From Butyriboletus loyo (lineage: Eukaryota; Basidiomycota; Agaricomycetes; Boletales; Boletaceae), in NCBI GenBank assembly GCA_038093515.1, contig JBBPSI010000084.1:36487-100486 (forward strand): 64,000 bases of DNA. Reading direction: 5' to 3'. The stretch's first letter is position 1, and each line of letters opens with the position of its first letter. The notes beneath the pieces were generated by a model, which was given only the letters and a program-made list of their open reading frames with translations, was not told the DNA's origin and ran no database searches. Positions 23,162 through 36,200 of the stretch are shown here, piece after piece. A program made the translations under genes and the position numbers.

Positions 23162-24923
23162 ATGAGCGGGTGTAAGTTATCCTCTTCTGTTCCACAGCTT
23201 CGAGCCGCCAACTCTTTCCCTTACAGTTCGGTTTTTAAATCTCGTCCGGCCTTTCCTTCCACTTCTGCCTGAAGTCTCTTCTCCAGACCGCAAGGTGCGT
23301 GGCCAACAGCGTTCAATGACACCATTCCTCATTCTTCTCCAGGTGCCATTCAACCAAAAACTACTATGGACGGCGGTAACGCTCCTTATTTTCTTGGTTT
23401 GCTCCCAAGTCCCGCTCTACGGAATCATGTCCTCCGATTCGGCTGACCCTCTGTACTGGATGCGTGTCATCCTCGCTTCAAACCGTGGTACTCTCATGGA
23501 ACTCGGCATCAGCCCAATCATCACTAGTGGAATGATCATGCAACTATTGGCTGGTGCAAACTTGATTGACGTCGACTTCAGCTTGAAGGAAGACCGCGCT
23601 CTTTTCGGTGGTGCACAGAAATGTAGGTCTTTTACCTTGGGCGGCCTTCAACACCGCCAATGCTTTTGCTGACCGACGTTTTAGTGTTCGCTCTCATTAT
23701 TTCTCTTGGTCACGCCACTGTCTATGTCCTCACGGGTCTCTACGGGCAGCCCAAGGATCTGGGTGCCGGTATTTGCTTGTTGCTCATTATTCAGCTTGTC
23801 GCCGCAGCTCTTATCGTCATTTTACTTGATGAGCTCCTCCAGAAGGGTTATGGTCTTGGTTCCGGTATCTCCCTTTTCATCGCTACCAACATTTGTGAAA
23901 CCATCATCTGGAAGGCATTCTCCCCGACGACTGTTAACACTGGTCGTGGTCCAGAGTTTGAAGGTGCAATTGTTGCTTCTTTCCACCTCCTCTTCACCTG
24001 GAACGACAAGGGCCGTGCGCTGCGTGAGGCCTTCTGGCGAGACCGTCTCCCGAACATCATGAACTTGATTGCCACAGTTGTCGTCTTTGCCGTTGTCATT
24101 TATTTGCAAGGCTTCCGCATCGAGATCCCTGTCAAGAGCAACCGCTTCCGTGGGCAACGCGGCTCGTACCCCATAAAACTCTTCTACACGTCCAATATGC
24201 CCATCATGCTCCAGTCTGCCCTTACTTCCAACGTGTTTATCATCTCTCAGATGCTTGCTTCGCGTTTTCCCTCCAACCTTTTGGTGAAGCTCATTGGTGT
24301 GTGGGAGGTGCGTCTTGATGTCGAATGCGTCACGGAAGTTTATTAATCACGTGAACACATAGCCCCGCGAAGACTCACCGCACCTCCATGCTATCTCCGG
24401 TATCGCTTACTACATGTCTCCCCCTCATACTATCAAAGAGGCCCTCCTTGATCCCATTCACACCGCTCTCCATGTCGCCTTTGTTGTCTCTGCCTGTGCT
24501 CTCTTTTCCAAGACTTGGATTGAAGTTTCAGGAAGTGGTCCTCGGGACGTTGCTAAACAACTCAAGGATCAACAGATGGTTAGTGCCCATACCGGAACCT
24601 GTTCTTGTGTGGTGCTGACTATGTATAGGTCATGGCTGGTCACCGGGAAGGTTCAATGTACAAGGAACTGAAGCGCGTGATCCCAACTGCCGCTGCTTTC
24701 GGAGGGGCCATCCTTGGTCTCGTGTCCGTCACTGCTGACTTGATGGGTGCTATCGGTAGCGGAACCGGTATCCTCATGGCAGTCACGATCATCTACAGCT
24801 GTATGTGTTCGTTCTCTCGTCGTTCTGTGGTGCACCGTTGATGACATGCACCGCACAGATTGGGAGATCGGCATTCGGGAGTCTGGCGGCCCCGAGATGG
24901 CTGCGCTGGGTGACCTATTGTAA
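23162..24923 (+). CDS. SEC61: Protein translocation channel SEC61 alpha
   Basis: This is the pore-forming subunit of the ER Sec61 translocon, which moves nascent secretory and membrane proteins across or into the ER membrane. Seven exons fit (23162-23171, 23227-23294, 23343-23622, 23685-24307, 24363-24578, 24629-24800, 24859-24923), giving 477 residues, the usual length. The first exon is only 10 nt (Met-Ser-Gly plus one base). Conserved blocks include [22 protein letters not shown] and the plug region, and [11 protein letters not shown] near the start. Further on are [28 protein letters not shown] in the long cytosolic loop, and [20 protein letters not shown]. Ten membrane segments are expected. 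Nothing appears disrupted. Confidence 0.97.
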
Positions 24924-25761
24924 AAAAGCAAATAGATTTTCTTTCATCTCGACGTGCTTGGCCGTCTTTTCCATGAGCTAGGTAACATAGATGGAGGGAA
25001 GGGAATATAAAATAGCATAAAAGAGATCACGATGGGTTGCGAACTTTATACTGTTAGCAGTGACCGTCTTCACCAGCGTCTCAAGGGCCTCTTGGATATT
25101 GTGGTAGTACGTATGGTATGATCATCTGAGGGGGCGTTGAAGCACGCACAGACGCTGTTCCAGACCAAATGTGAGTCCTTTGCGGAGAGATCTCTTTCCA
25201 GTTGAGTTTGGCAGGAACGTCACATGTCTACATGATTCACGCCCACGGTCGCGGTCCGCCCAGGGGTGAGATTGCTGCCCCTGAGGCTGGCCGAACTTTA
25301 GCTGCACGAGCGAGGATGCTACTTCGGTACCAACAAGCTGCTTGTTCGTCTAGGTGTCTTGTCGGTTCAAGAACAGCCCAATCTGAACTTCTTGTCAAAC
25401 GCAAAACGGTTGGCTTTGCAAGCTTACAGGTATGTCAGGTTCACAATGCGCAATGATGTTTCATGTACTAGAACGGGTACTACTACCGCTTTTCCGACTC
25501 CACAGCGTGTCATGTGTCCTCAATTATCTATTCCCATCGTCTTTGCCAGGAAAGGCAACAATGGTCTCAGGCAATCAGGACGGTTTCATCACGTGGGTTC
25601 CCCTCCATCCCATCTGGAGACAGTTACTGACCAGGATTACGTAGATTCGGTTCCCATGGATATATTGAGATACACAGGTTCATTAGCTGGCTTCCAGATC
25701 CCAAGGCCTAGTTGTCTTTTGCCTCCCTCTCCCCCCAACACGCAGAGGCATCGTACCCATC
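24924..25761. other. Intergenic region, no clear gene
   Basis: This lies between SEC61 and the MFS transporter. Open frames on the plus strand at 25202-25456 and 25359-25808 overlap in different frames and show no recognisable domain, so they are not called. Confidence 0.4.
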
Positions 25762-28384
25762 ATGTCTACCACACCCAAGAATATTCGCGATGGGAGTCTT
25801 GTCGATAAAGGGACGCTCGAGGCCGAGATCGATCGAGCTTCCTCTGCAGACGACGACACACCCCGTGCACTCAGCCCTGAGGAGGAGAAACGACTTTGGC
25901 GCAAGGTCGATCTACGGTTGATGCCAATTTTAAGTTTGATATACCTTCTTTCTTTCATGGACCGAGGTAGGCTAGACAAGTTTTAGTCGGATTCACAAGC
26001 TGAGAGCCGATGCGTTCTTCTATTATTATTCCGATCGGACAGGCAATATTGGTGCGTTTACTCGTCGCTTGGCGTGCTTGGTCTACCTTTGGCAGACTCA
26101 CTTTGAGCAAAGGAAATGCCAAGCTCGATGGTCTCTTGACGCAGCTTGACCTCACTGGAAACAGATACAACATTGCTCTCGTGCGTTCATATCTTCCTTC
26201 TTGTGCAGGTGCCTCTTATAATTCGAATTACAGACCATGTTTTTCATCGTATGTACTCTGCGCTTGTCTTTCAAGCGCGCATGCCTCAGCTCGTTTTCTT
26301 ACTAGTCGTATTGCATATTTGAATGTCCGGCCAAGTGAGTGCCTTGGTTCCCGAGATCATTCTCCGAGCTTATGCAGCCCTTCAGTCTCGTCTTAAAGGT
26401 GTTTCGTCCATCGAGGTAAGCTAATCCGAGGTAGCGCATACGTATTGCTGATGCACGAGGGGGGTAAGATGGCTTCCGGGTATCATGGTGAGTTGGATGC
26501 CTTGACCCATTGGTATTTGTTGCTGATGACGCTCAGGTGTTGTGGGGCATTATTATGTACGCTACTCTAGTATCCCATAATTTGGGCGCAACACTCACCC
26601 CATTTCTAGGACACTGATGGGTCTCGTGAAAACGTAACGCGTGTTTATTGTTGGGATGTCTCGAGATTGATAAACGTGATTGGCAGATACCCTCAATTGA
26701 TTGGTGTTCGCTTCTGTCTCGGCGTCGCGGAAGCTGGCCTTTTCCCTGGTGTTACCTACTAGTTTGTTGTGAGCTGACGAATTATTCGTGAACTGACGTG
26801 CAAACTATAGCCTCACATTATGGTACCCAAGACATATGCTTCAGTACCGCATTGGTCTCTTCTTTGGAGCAGCAACAATAGCAGGTGAAGAACATGGAGA
26901 CTCATGCCCTTCCCATTCTAAAACGTAATTGAAGGTGCTTTTTCTGGCCTCTTTGCATTTGGGTTAGGTTACATGGGTGGAGTAGGACACTTAGAGGGTT
27001 GGTCGTGGATATTTGTGAGTTACGTCCGAGTGCCGTGATTTATTGTTCTAATAGCCACTTTAACAGATCATCGAAGGACTGCTGACCGTGGTTGTTGCGC
27101 TTGTTGCTTTCTTCGGTGAGTTCAGAGTTCTCTTGATCATCAACATTCGGTTTCGATACCTTTGTCAGTGATCGTCGATTTCCCGTCAACTGCCACTTTC
27201 CTGACTCCGGAAGAACGGGCGTACCTTGTATGGAGGAAAAGTGTGTTGACCCTGTTTCTTAAGATGCATAGGGACTGATATATGATAGAATACGATAATT
27301 CGACCGTTGGGGAAGAGGAGCATTTTGCTCTCCGCCATGTCATAGCTCCCTTTATTGATTGGCAGGTCTATTTGCATCTGCTTGTCTACATGTCGATCGT
27401 TGCTCCTCGTGCGTGACGGGTTACCCTCTTCATATTTGGTAATGCGAGGCTCACCGCTCCGAACCCAGTGTATGGCATCACCTTTTTCCTTCCGTAAGTT
27501 ATTTCATTGTTGGTCTACTGGTCCTCATCAGTGTTTCTTCCTTGTGTGTAGAACGATTATCAACGAGTTCGTGATCATGATTCTGGTCTATCGCTAGCGC
27601 TCAACGTTGGATCACAGCTTTGGCTACACCACTGCTATTAGTCAACTCCTTACTGTCCCACCATATGTCGTTGCATGTGGGTTTCGGTAAATTATTATTT
27701 TATGCCTGACGAGTCACACATCTATCTAGCGATCATCCTTCTTGTCTGGGCACACTACTCGGATAAATTCAAGATTCGATCTCCATTCATCTACGCTGGC
27801 CTCCTCTTGCTTCTTATTGGGTACTCTATCAGTATATCAAACGCTCCCAATGGCGTCAAGTACTTTGCAACGTTCTTGATCGTCATAGGAAGTTATGCTT
27901 CATTTCCTGGTGTTGTTTCATGGTACGTATGCGTCTCCATTATTCTGACTGTAACCAGTCAATCATGTTGAGCAGGCTCTCCAATAATCTCGCTGGCCAA
28001 TACAAGCGCGCTGTAGGTATGGCATTCCACATCGGTTTCGGGAACTTTAGTGGTGCCGTCGCGGCGAACATTTATCGTGCACAGGATTCACCACGATACA
28101 TCCTTGGACGTAAGTTGTGGTTGTGTTCCTTTTTCGGTCCCTTTCCTTCATGGTCGTTCATGCGTTCTCTTCCCGGTGTTGTGTGTGTAGACGGTATAGA
28201 GCTGATGTTCGTCGGCATTGGACTGGTCGTCGTTCCCATCTTGGCCTTTTCGTACAAGCGCATCAACGATGCGAGGGACCAAGCACTGCAGCAGCGCATT
28301 GAACGAGGGGAAAAGCTGCAATTGACGATTCAGGAGTTGAGAGACCTGGGTGATCGTGCGCCTCATTTCAGGTACACGTTGTGA
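25762..28384 (+). CDS. MFS transporter, Dal5/anion:cation symporter type
   Basis: A 12-helix major facilitator of the fungal Dal5-like family, which imports small organic anions and vitamins (allantoate, nicotinate, pantothenate and relatives); the substrate here cannot be read from sequence. The protein is about 500 residues over some 20 exons, several only 8-30 nt. Family blocks are present in order: EEEKRLWRKVDLRLMP before helix 1, FMDRGNIGNAK, YCIFECPAN, RFCLGVAEAGLFPGV, GFGN-type motif (HIGFGNFSG) and an acidic/basic cytosolic C-terminus. Two donors are weak (GTTTGT and GTTCGT), but every junction keeps frame. The ATG at 25762 begins the typical charged N-terminus. It looks intact. Confidence 0.9.
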
Positions 28385-30438
28385 TGTATCGCAAGATCAT
28401 CGTTTGCGGTCGATGTACATATCACTCGCACTTGAGCCTGTCTCGTATGCCTGTACGGTTGAGAATCACAACGTAGCGAGTGAGGAATTCAAGCAATCGT
28501 GACGAGTAGCCCCAGGCTCTGAACGAGACGATGATCTTGTATCGGTTGAGATTCAGGCCTGCTTTATATCTGCTACGGTGCCGTCAAGATGGGGCCACAT
28601 TGAGGCCCTACAGCGAGACGAATCCCTTGAAATTTGACGGGAGCGAACCGTAGCGCGGACGCTGGCTACGAGGGCGAGTATGGTGGTTGGAGGGCGCTGG
28701 GACACAGGATGCATAGGCTATCAAGATGATCGTGACTCGGAGGTTTCTTTCGATTGTCACCAGGTTCTGCGAGCATGGTGCCGATACATGACGCGCAAAA
28801 GAACTGGCCCATCCCATGAAATCTGTCGTTCGATACAATTTCGATAACGGCTACCACGTGACACAGTGGCTTGATCCTTTCCATCCCAGTTCGGCGTCAC
28901 CAGTACTGTAACCTGGTGTACGAAACGACTGATCCCCCGTGTTCGTAGTATCGTACTGCATCGATGCCCACGCCTCCTCGGGCTATCTTCACGTTCCTGG
29001 TAAAGTACGGTGCTTCGAAACGTGGCTTGAATGCCCCTCATGAAGTCAATATATGCTTGTGTTCTGAGCTGAACGGTGTACGTACAGATGATCCAGCTGT
29101 TTCGAAGGGAAAAAGAGCATAGACATCGTCGCAACGCAGTACCACTTCCATTCGCGGGGGCGTAGGAAATGCACACAGCATCTAGAGCTGAAACGATCAT
29201 CATACTTGCCTGTGAGTCTCCATCACTTCGACTGCCAGATGGCCAAGTTCCGGAAGTATCCATTGATTCCGCTTTTCACCCCCTCACCGGTTCGTTGCGT
29301 CTGTCCTTTTGCGCCGTGCGATCAATCGCGTCGCCTCTGCGGTAGAAGAGGGCTGTCGTGATGTGCGTTAAGTCAAAAGAGGAATTGTATGATTTGACCA
29401 GTGAGTGCGATCATGACGTGCGAACATCGTGCGGTTCATTCCGCGATACGGCGAAGAGGGACGCAAGAGAGGGTGGCCCTACCAAATCCTTGATGGTTAT
29501 CGATCAGGCACAGCTGTGGTGTACAAGCGTGTCACGGTGCGGGAAAGGGAAGAGATGTTTCGACCCATTCGAGTCGAGAGCATACGTTTCTGTGAGTGGG
29601 GATTGGCGTAAGCAATTGTCTCGATAATCTGTTAACCTCATGATGAAACTGAAGCAGAATATCGCCACGATGCACATATCGATGATCACCGCTCACATGA
29701 CCGTTGGTAGAAGCAATCGTGGTTTTCCACATCGCTTCCGCAGCTTCCCTACTAGGATGAGATGGCTGCATCAGGGTGAGTGCTTAGGCATAGGTTCGAG
29801 GCACTGCTGATTGTCGTCATCACCAAATTCTTAATTACCGGTCGATTACCCCAAATTTAGGGGTATCGACTCTACAACGGAATAGATCCTCGATCTCAAT
29901 GTCTAGGTTAGCATAGATAATCGGTTGAAATTGGATGCATACTGACGGCAGGAGTGGGCAGTCATGTGTTGTGATTCGGCTCGTAAGTACCTCGGGCTGA
30001 CTACGGGCGTAGAAGGAACGCTGATCGTGAAGGGACTCTACGCGACTTGATCCGTGGTGGCATTTTGAAATGAACGAATGGTAGAAATGCCTTGATGACT
30101 CCAATGACAGATCTGCTCTCAGGCTGGTACCACAGCTTGCGACCGTGGGTAATATGATACACACCACGGTTCTGTTCTCTGCACGGCAACCAAGATGCTC
30201 TCGCACCACCTTCCGTCGTCATCACCCATCCATTTTTATCCCGTGTTTGTCGAACGTTTAAGGATCCTATATGATATATCCCTCGTCGTCTCAAACGTGT
30301 CTCGAAGCGAATATTTAATGCGCCAGGTAGAATATAATAGCCAGGGGAATCCAAAGACCGAACCACTGCTAGCTTTCCTCTCCTCGACTCCGAATCTTAG
30401 TCCGTCCATCATACAGTGCTATTTATCTTATACCTGCC
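28385..30438. other. Gene-poor region with a long direct repeat partner
   Basis: About 28500-28810 matches 33650-33905 in the same orientation, so a diverged direct repeat flanks the DUF6533 pseudogene. A minus-strand frame starting at 29263 has a possible ATG, donor and acceptor, and a plus-strand frame near 29429-29611 is open. I recognise neither, and coding status is uncertain. About 30.2-30.44 kb resembles the DUF6533 gene's upstream region at 36.0-36.2 kb and is the likely promoter of the pseudogene. Confidence 0.45.
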
Positions 30439-32290
30439 ATGTCCTCCGGCTTGCAGTCTGCTTTGGGGGATCTCCAGATGAACAACTATGTATCTCGTAT
30501 GGTTGCTCACACCTTCGCTCAACGATTAATCTTATAGCATAACGCAGTTACTATTATCACTGCCGTCACATATGATTATCGTGAGTGATCTTTCAAGTGC
30601 ATATGATATCCTTTTCTCTCTGACGTGACCATGGCAATCCTGGTACTGCAGTCCTCACCTTTTCGAGAGAGGTACATTGTTTCACTCTCGATATCACATT
30701 TGTCGGCTGACAATATTGAAAGATAGATTATGTTTGGGTAAGGAAGAAACAATAATCCAGCACGCATGAGGTCCTTGACAGTCCGACAGCGCCGACCCTG
30801 GACCTGGGTCTCCACAATCTTTATTCTGGTGCGTATGAACGCTCAGGGGAATCTCGTTGTATGCTTTTCAAGTTGACAGTTGCTTAGGTCCGTTATTTCG
30901 GTCTTTCTTGGGCAATGTAGGTCTATGGTTGCTGTTATGCATGTCGAATCACACAAATTATTCATGATGAACTCATGCTCAAGCCTTACCTGCCTGTGTA
31001 TGTTCGTAATAGAACTCCAAGTGATTCGAGTTGATCAGATATATTTACAGTTGGTAGTACCTTTTTCCCTGGTCCCGTCAGAGTCGGTTTTTCTGCTTCG
31101 CATCATGCCTTCCATTAGTGATCATCTTCCGGCAGACGTATGCATATAAATTCCGATCGAAAATTGTATTGATAACGGTGCCGTAGGTGTAAGCGGTTTA
31201 ACTTACTGCCGTCCACAATATCGGTATGAGACATGCACGTTCCAAAGGCACCGTAATATATCTCGTGGTGGTCTGGGGGTTTGTGATATTTTATAGTGCT
31301 GCTGACTGTAAGTTAATATACCCTCTGATTCCTTGTTCGAGGCTCAGGTGACTTCAATTACAGTCATAATGATCTTGCGGGTGTATGCAATGTGGAATCG
31401 ATCCAAAACAATTCTTTGGGTCCTCCTCTCCATCTATGTGCCACAGGTCATTGGTTCCGTGATTTCTACAGGTATCTATAGCAATCTCAATACAAACGTC
31501 TTCAGTGAGTCTCGACACATTGCACGTATCACTGCAATCTCACGGAGGCTGCCTCCATCTCCTACCACTCTTTTCTCCAGTCGTGATGATCCGAATATTC
31601 GATTTCTCTCTTTGCGACGTCTCAGTGAGCGACATCGTATCTCAAGTGAACATATATGGGAAAATCCCGCGATTCATTCTCGGCGCTACGCTTTTGGTTC
31701 TGGCTATCGTCCGAACACTGAAGGAGTCGGTTTAGATGTACAAAGCGACCAAGCAGTGGCAGCCCAACCGGTACATGCAACAATTCGTGAAAGATGGAAT
31801 TCTCTACTTTGTTGTGTACGTCTCCCTTCCTTTTCCACTCTCTCGGTCGTCGCCATCACGTTCCCCGACTCATCCTACTCTCGCGCGCTTGCCTTGCCCA
31901 AACATCGACTGCGCCGTCACTTTCTTCCGAACTACTAATAGGAACGTCCTTTTCAATATTACTTCGATCGTCCAAGACGGGGATACAGTAAACGGCACCT
32001 CGATGCTCCTTTTGGGCTTGTTTTCCTATATAACTGTATGCCCCATTATGCCCCGGTTCATCATCAGCGTGCGAGAGCTGTGTGACCGTGACCTCCGTGG
32101 TCGCTGGCAAGGGGTTGACACTGGATTTGGCGTGTTGTCGCAGCCCATTGCCAGTCAAAGCGCGACTGTGTCCACGATTGCATTTGCGGACGTTCCCCTG
32201 GAGCAGCAGGACCAGGTCGTGGAGGGGGTCGCGAGCGAGTCCGGGGCGATTCGACCCGAGACGTTGGTAGATAGTACGTGTCAGGTTTAA
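30439..32290 (+). pseudogene. DUF6533 membrane protein, nonsense-disrupted
   Basis: Basidiomycete DUF6533 proteins are polytopic membrane proteins of unknown function. Small N-terminal exons are clear (30439-30496, 30548-30580, 30652-30671, 30723-30737, 30790-30828, 30888-30916) and give the signature YDYLLTFSREIDYVW-R-PWTWVSTIFIL-VRY. The middle carries the LRVYAMWNRSK motif. At 31733-31735 a TAG replaces the Lys codon found at the same place in the sister gene (ESV-stop-MYKATKQ against ESVKMYRATKQ). After it the frame is still conserved to 32290, including PIMPRFIISVREL. The late position and otherwise good exons suggest recent inactivation, though a shortened protein remains possible. Confidence 0.75.
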
Positions 32291-34039
32291 ACGAAGAGCT
32301 TGCGTTAGAAACCAACAATGCTGGGACATTGGTGAGGGATAGAAATTGACGGTACCTTGAAGGGTGACTTGAATATTTATTTTTTTCGACGCATATGCCT
32401 CATCTATGTATTAATGTATTTGTCCACGCTGCATCGTCTCAGGGGAACTTCCTATCATTTGGTCCTGTGCTGCAAACATTTTCAGGACGTACGCAGGGCT
32501 TTTGTAGGAACCAGCACGTTGTTCGCCCTCTTTATACGCGGTTTCAAAAACCCAAAGAATGGGATAGCGTCACGACCGCATGTGGTAGAGGCATAAGCTC
32601 GGGCATTCGAGGGGAGCCTACTCCCTTCAGGCAGGGTTACCCAATCCCTGGGTCCCTGTGCTAGAAACCCAACTCGTTAACTCGTACGTACGGTTGGCAT
32701 GATTGGACATGGTAATGTTTTTGGCGAGGCAGGCTACGAGAAATTTTCGAGATCGGTCCCAGTCTTTATTGGACCTGCTTTTTTTTCGCAGAGTCTCTCC
32801 GAGGAAGTAAGGTCTGCTCCCAAGTGCACGTACCAAGAAGATAGGTCTTACTCGAGATCAAGTATCGATGCCCAATTCGGACGTCCAGACGCATAGTACC
32901 GAACTCATAGAAGCGTCTGCATCCAGGAGAGCTCAGAGGAACCTGGAGGATGAGACCGTTTCGTCGACTCCCGCTATGAAACAACACACTTGCCGCCGTG
33001 AGATCCAGTCTGATAAACTTCACCTTATCAACACGAAAATACCTGAATGACCCTCTTCGGGGCTCCGGAATAGTACACGGGCTGTCGCGTGTCAGTAAAA
33101 CTAGTACGCGGGTCTGGGATATGTAGAGCACACCGAAAAATGTTTAAGAACGCAACGAAAGGTTTGAAATGATATAAGTGTGGTGTGGGGATAGGGATTT
33201 ATAGGGCTCAGGGAGAGTCGCGTTACTTTCCTGGACGTGCGTCATTCAATTGTTCCCGGAATCGGGCCGAGCGGATCTCCCTTGAGGCAACTCGGAGATG
33301 AATCAATCGTGGTTTCTCAGCCTGACATTGATGACATTTCGCTCTGATAAAGCGAGTCAATGCAAAGAGATATCACTTCGGGCTGCTGGAATGTGGAAAG
33401 TAGAAACGGGTGAACCAAAATGAATAAGCTGCACCACCTATTGGGGATCGAAGAGACATGTGTGTTGGAGGGTATTCTACGTTACCGTGCGTGGCCGTCG
33501 ATTGTGGAAAGAATATAATTCGGTTATGTGTTCCAAGCAGCCGAGAGCTGAGCGGACCCAACGAATCTTCCCGATCACTGTAGACAACTGTTGTTGTTCA
33601 GCAGCTGAGGTTCAAGGCATTGGTGCTTACTTCATGGCAATGGGAGTGAAAATATTCTGGAGGCACGCCAAACAAGACAGTGGTCTTGTATTGGTTCAAT
33701 GGTTGAGATTCAAGCCAGCTTTCATACCTGAACACATTGAGGCCCTACAGCCAGACAAATTCCTTGACGGGACCAGACTGTAGCGTTGACGCTGTCAGTA
33801 AGACCATCTGTGATGGGAAGGAGCTGAAACATACAGTACATAGGCTATTATCGAAGATGATGAGACAAAACGGAGGTTCCTTTATTGCCTGGGTATGCGA
33901 CTGCATGATACAGAGAAGCTAGAAACGAGTGAGGCTCACGAGAGGATACGAGGACGATACTGATACTAAGCGAGGTCACTGAGGGAGTGTGAGTAGCACT
34001 ACGCGTTTTTAGCTTCTCTGTATCAGGTGGTCGCATACA
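32291..34039. other. 3' flank of DUF6533 copy and repeat debris
   Basis: About 32340-32580 matches the 3' flank of the second DUF6533 gene (38.08-38.30 kb), so the duplicated block included flanking DNA. About 33650-33905 is the second copy of the direct repeat at 28.5-28.8 kb. I see no gene in the rest. Confidence 0.5.
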
Positions 34040-34290
34040 AGGAACCACCGTCGCGTCGCGATCAACCTCTTCCAAACCCCCCACAAACACCAAGGACCTC
34101 GTCATCGCCACGGTACCCAGGACACCTGGGGTCATTGGTCAAGCATGGATCAAACCCATCTACGATGGACTCCCACAGTTCCGCGCACAGAACCCGCCAT
34201 TCAATTTCGCCTTGATCAACTTCGCTACGGTTGTGACGGTGTGCTCGGTCCTGACTCGGTGTATCAGGCATTTGGGTATACAGTACACTT
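34040..34290 (+). pseudogene. GDSL esterase fragment
   Basis: Degenerate match to the middle of the GDSL esterase: PP-TNTKDLVIATV, then G-VIGQAWIKPIYDGLPQFRAQ, then FNFALINFAT, corresponding to NARNFLVTDV...NVAFANFAT in the intact gene. Frameshifts are present and both ends are missing. It lies outside the tandem arrays, inside the core. Confidence 0.7.
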
Positions 34291-34689
34291 TCTCATAATG
34301 TATACTGTCGGGAGCCAGCTGTTCCCGATACACTAAAATACGCCAAGGTCGCGGCGTAAGCTGCAAGAAAAGCTGAAAAAAGGGGGAAATCAAAGCACTC
34401 AGTCGATGATCCAGGCAAAGTGAGGAGGGATGGAAGCGTATTACCTACAGGATGCATAAATGTCCGCCAGCTCGAGGAAGCATTGGATATCGGTCGGAGC
34501 AACTAGGACGGTTCATGACCGGGGTTGTCGATCTTGCCCGTTCATCCGAATGAAAGTATTCTGAGCGGCAGGATTAAACGGTGCGACGTTGCAACTGCTG
34601 CACCAGTTTCTACCTAGCATAGATTATAAGCTGCGAACAAGTGATCAGAAATATGCAGTAACAAATGTTGCCATGGTTACAGCAGCTGA

Positions 34690-35136
34690 CTAATCACAAG
34701 CGAGTCCACGAAGCACGACAAGAATACCGCCCGACCGGACGAATTCAACTTCAAATATCTATGTAAGGTCACCTGTTTCGCATTTTTCATCTCCTCGTGT
34801 CGCAGTTCAGCACGGAAGGCACGAAGAAAATCGAGGGATGCATTTGCACCTGCTCGAGACACATATCCATCTTCTAACTTCTGACAGATCCCCATCAGCT
34901 CCAATGTAGCGATGATCATTTGGCCTGCTATCCCTGTCACAATCTTCATCATCCAATTTCACCTCAACGATCTCACTCTTTCTAGCAGCCTCCCGATGAT
35001 GAACCTCGGCAATTATGGCTGCGTCGTCCTTGAAGTTTACAGCACCTGTATCCAAGTTTTCTTTCTCCTCGAATGGGTCGAGAAGCTCGTCGAGTGTCAA
35101 TCTGGCCATCGGGGCAGAATATATGGGGTAGTTCAA
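34690..35136 (-). mobile_element. Relic of a pogo/Tigger-like DDE transposase C-terminus
   Basis: Two overlapping minus-strand frames together read as the tail of basidiomycete Tigger-like transposases: LTLDELLDP-EEK, IIAEVHHREAARKSEIVEV, an acidic run, then LGICQKLE-type and LDFLRAFRAELRHEEMKNAK. Between the two parts a single frame change near 34.93-34.95 kb breaks the gene. The catalytic DDE core is not present in the window and no terminal inverted repeats were recognised. The family call comes from memory of such tails. Confidence 0.55.
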
Positions 35137-36200
35137 TTTTCAAGTCTAAGCCTGTCACTTGATACATTATGAGAAAGTGTACTCTACTAACACTTCCTCT
35201 CGCGATTGACTCGGAGCATTATTTTCGTTGGATCCCAGGGTCAGTCGTTCTATCAGTCAGGTGCCGGGTCCGACAATTTGGTCAATGACGCTCGACGATG
35301 TTAAGCGTTCCTCGAAAGAGACCCATTGTATCTTGGCTCATCACATCGAAGAGGTCTCGGATCAATGTACCAGTGTCGTGTAGCCTGATTCCAGGTGATT
35401 ATTTCCCCCATCCTTTTCTCACTATTGTGCATTCCTTTCAGCTGCAGCTAAACATACCCTCTTACATTCGCAAAACCACGCGCGTCATCTCCAGCACAAT
35501 GAAATTACAAGCCGTCTAATAACATATCTGAAACTCGACCCAAGTGGTGTATCCTCTCGCTCTCGTCAACCTGTTTCCCTTCCCGTGGGCTGAAAATTAC
35601 ATATCTTTTCATCACGGGGGTCGACGAAGCAGCCGCATCTTCAGCGTTCCCCTAGATGAAGGGGTATTAGGCACTCAGGGGCTGCGTCCCCTACAGCCAC
35701 AATCGCGATCACCAGGTACATGGATATCCGATAGGGATGCCAGTATCAGCGACAGACGACGAAAACGCTACTGCCATCTGCCATCCGCGAGCATCCGCTA
35801 GAACAGTTACAATCCCCGTTTCCTCCTCATCCTCGCCAAACCCCGTTACCGCCCCATGTCGTGTTGCTGAGTCAGGTGCATGGGGCTAGGATCGAGGTTG
35901 CTCGTGCCTGGCCTACATGCTGTGCAGGCCGCTTGTCAAAAGTATGTTGACTCAATGCGGCAACGCATGTCTTGGCCATCAGGGTTCGGATCATGAGGCG
36001 GCCATAGGGCGTAGATGAGGGTGGGTACTTTGATAACGGTGGAATTACCCGTTGTAGGGAAATATTCAATAAACCGGATAAAAGATAAAACTGCTGGCTG
36101 AACCCAAGACCGAATTACCGGCAACCCCCTTGTCCTCGACTCTCAATCTCTGTTTGTTGTTAAGCCGTCAAACATTACTGTTTCTCTTGTACAACCTGCC
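35137..36200. other. Intergenic region with short homology to GDSL-relic flank
   Basis: About 35215-35290 resembles 4465-4550, the boundary between the GDSL relic and the WD40 5'-flank copy. About 35298-35800 has short open frames that I do not recognise. The last 150-200 bp resemble the region upstream of the DUF6533 pseudogene and should hold the promoter of the next gene. Confidence 0.45.
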
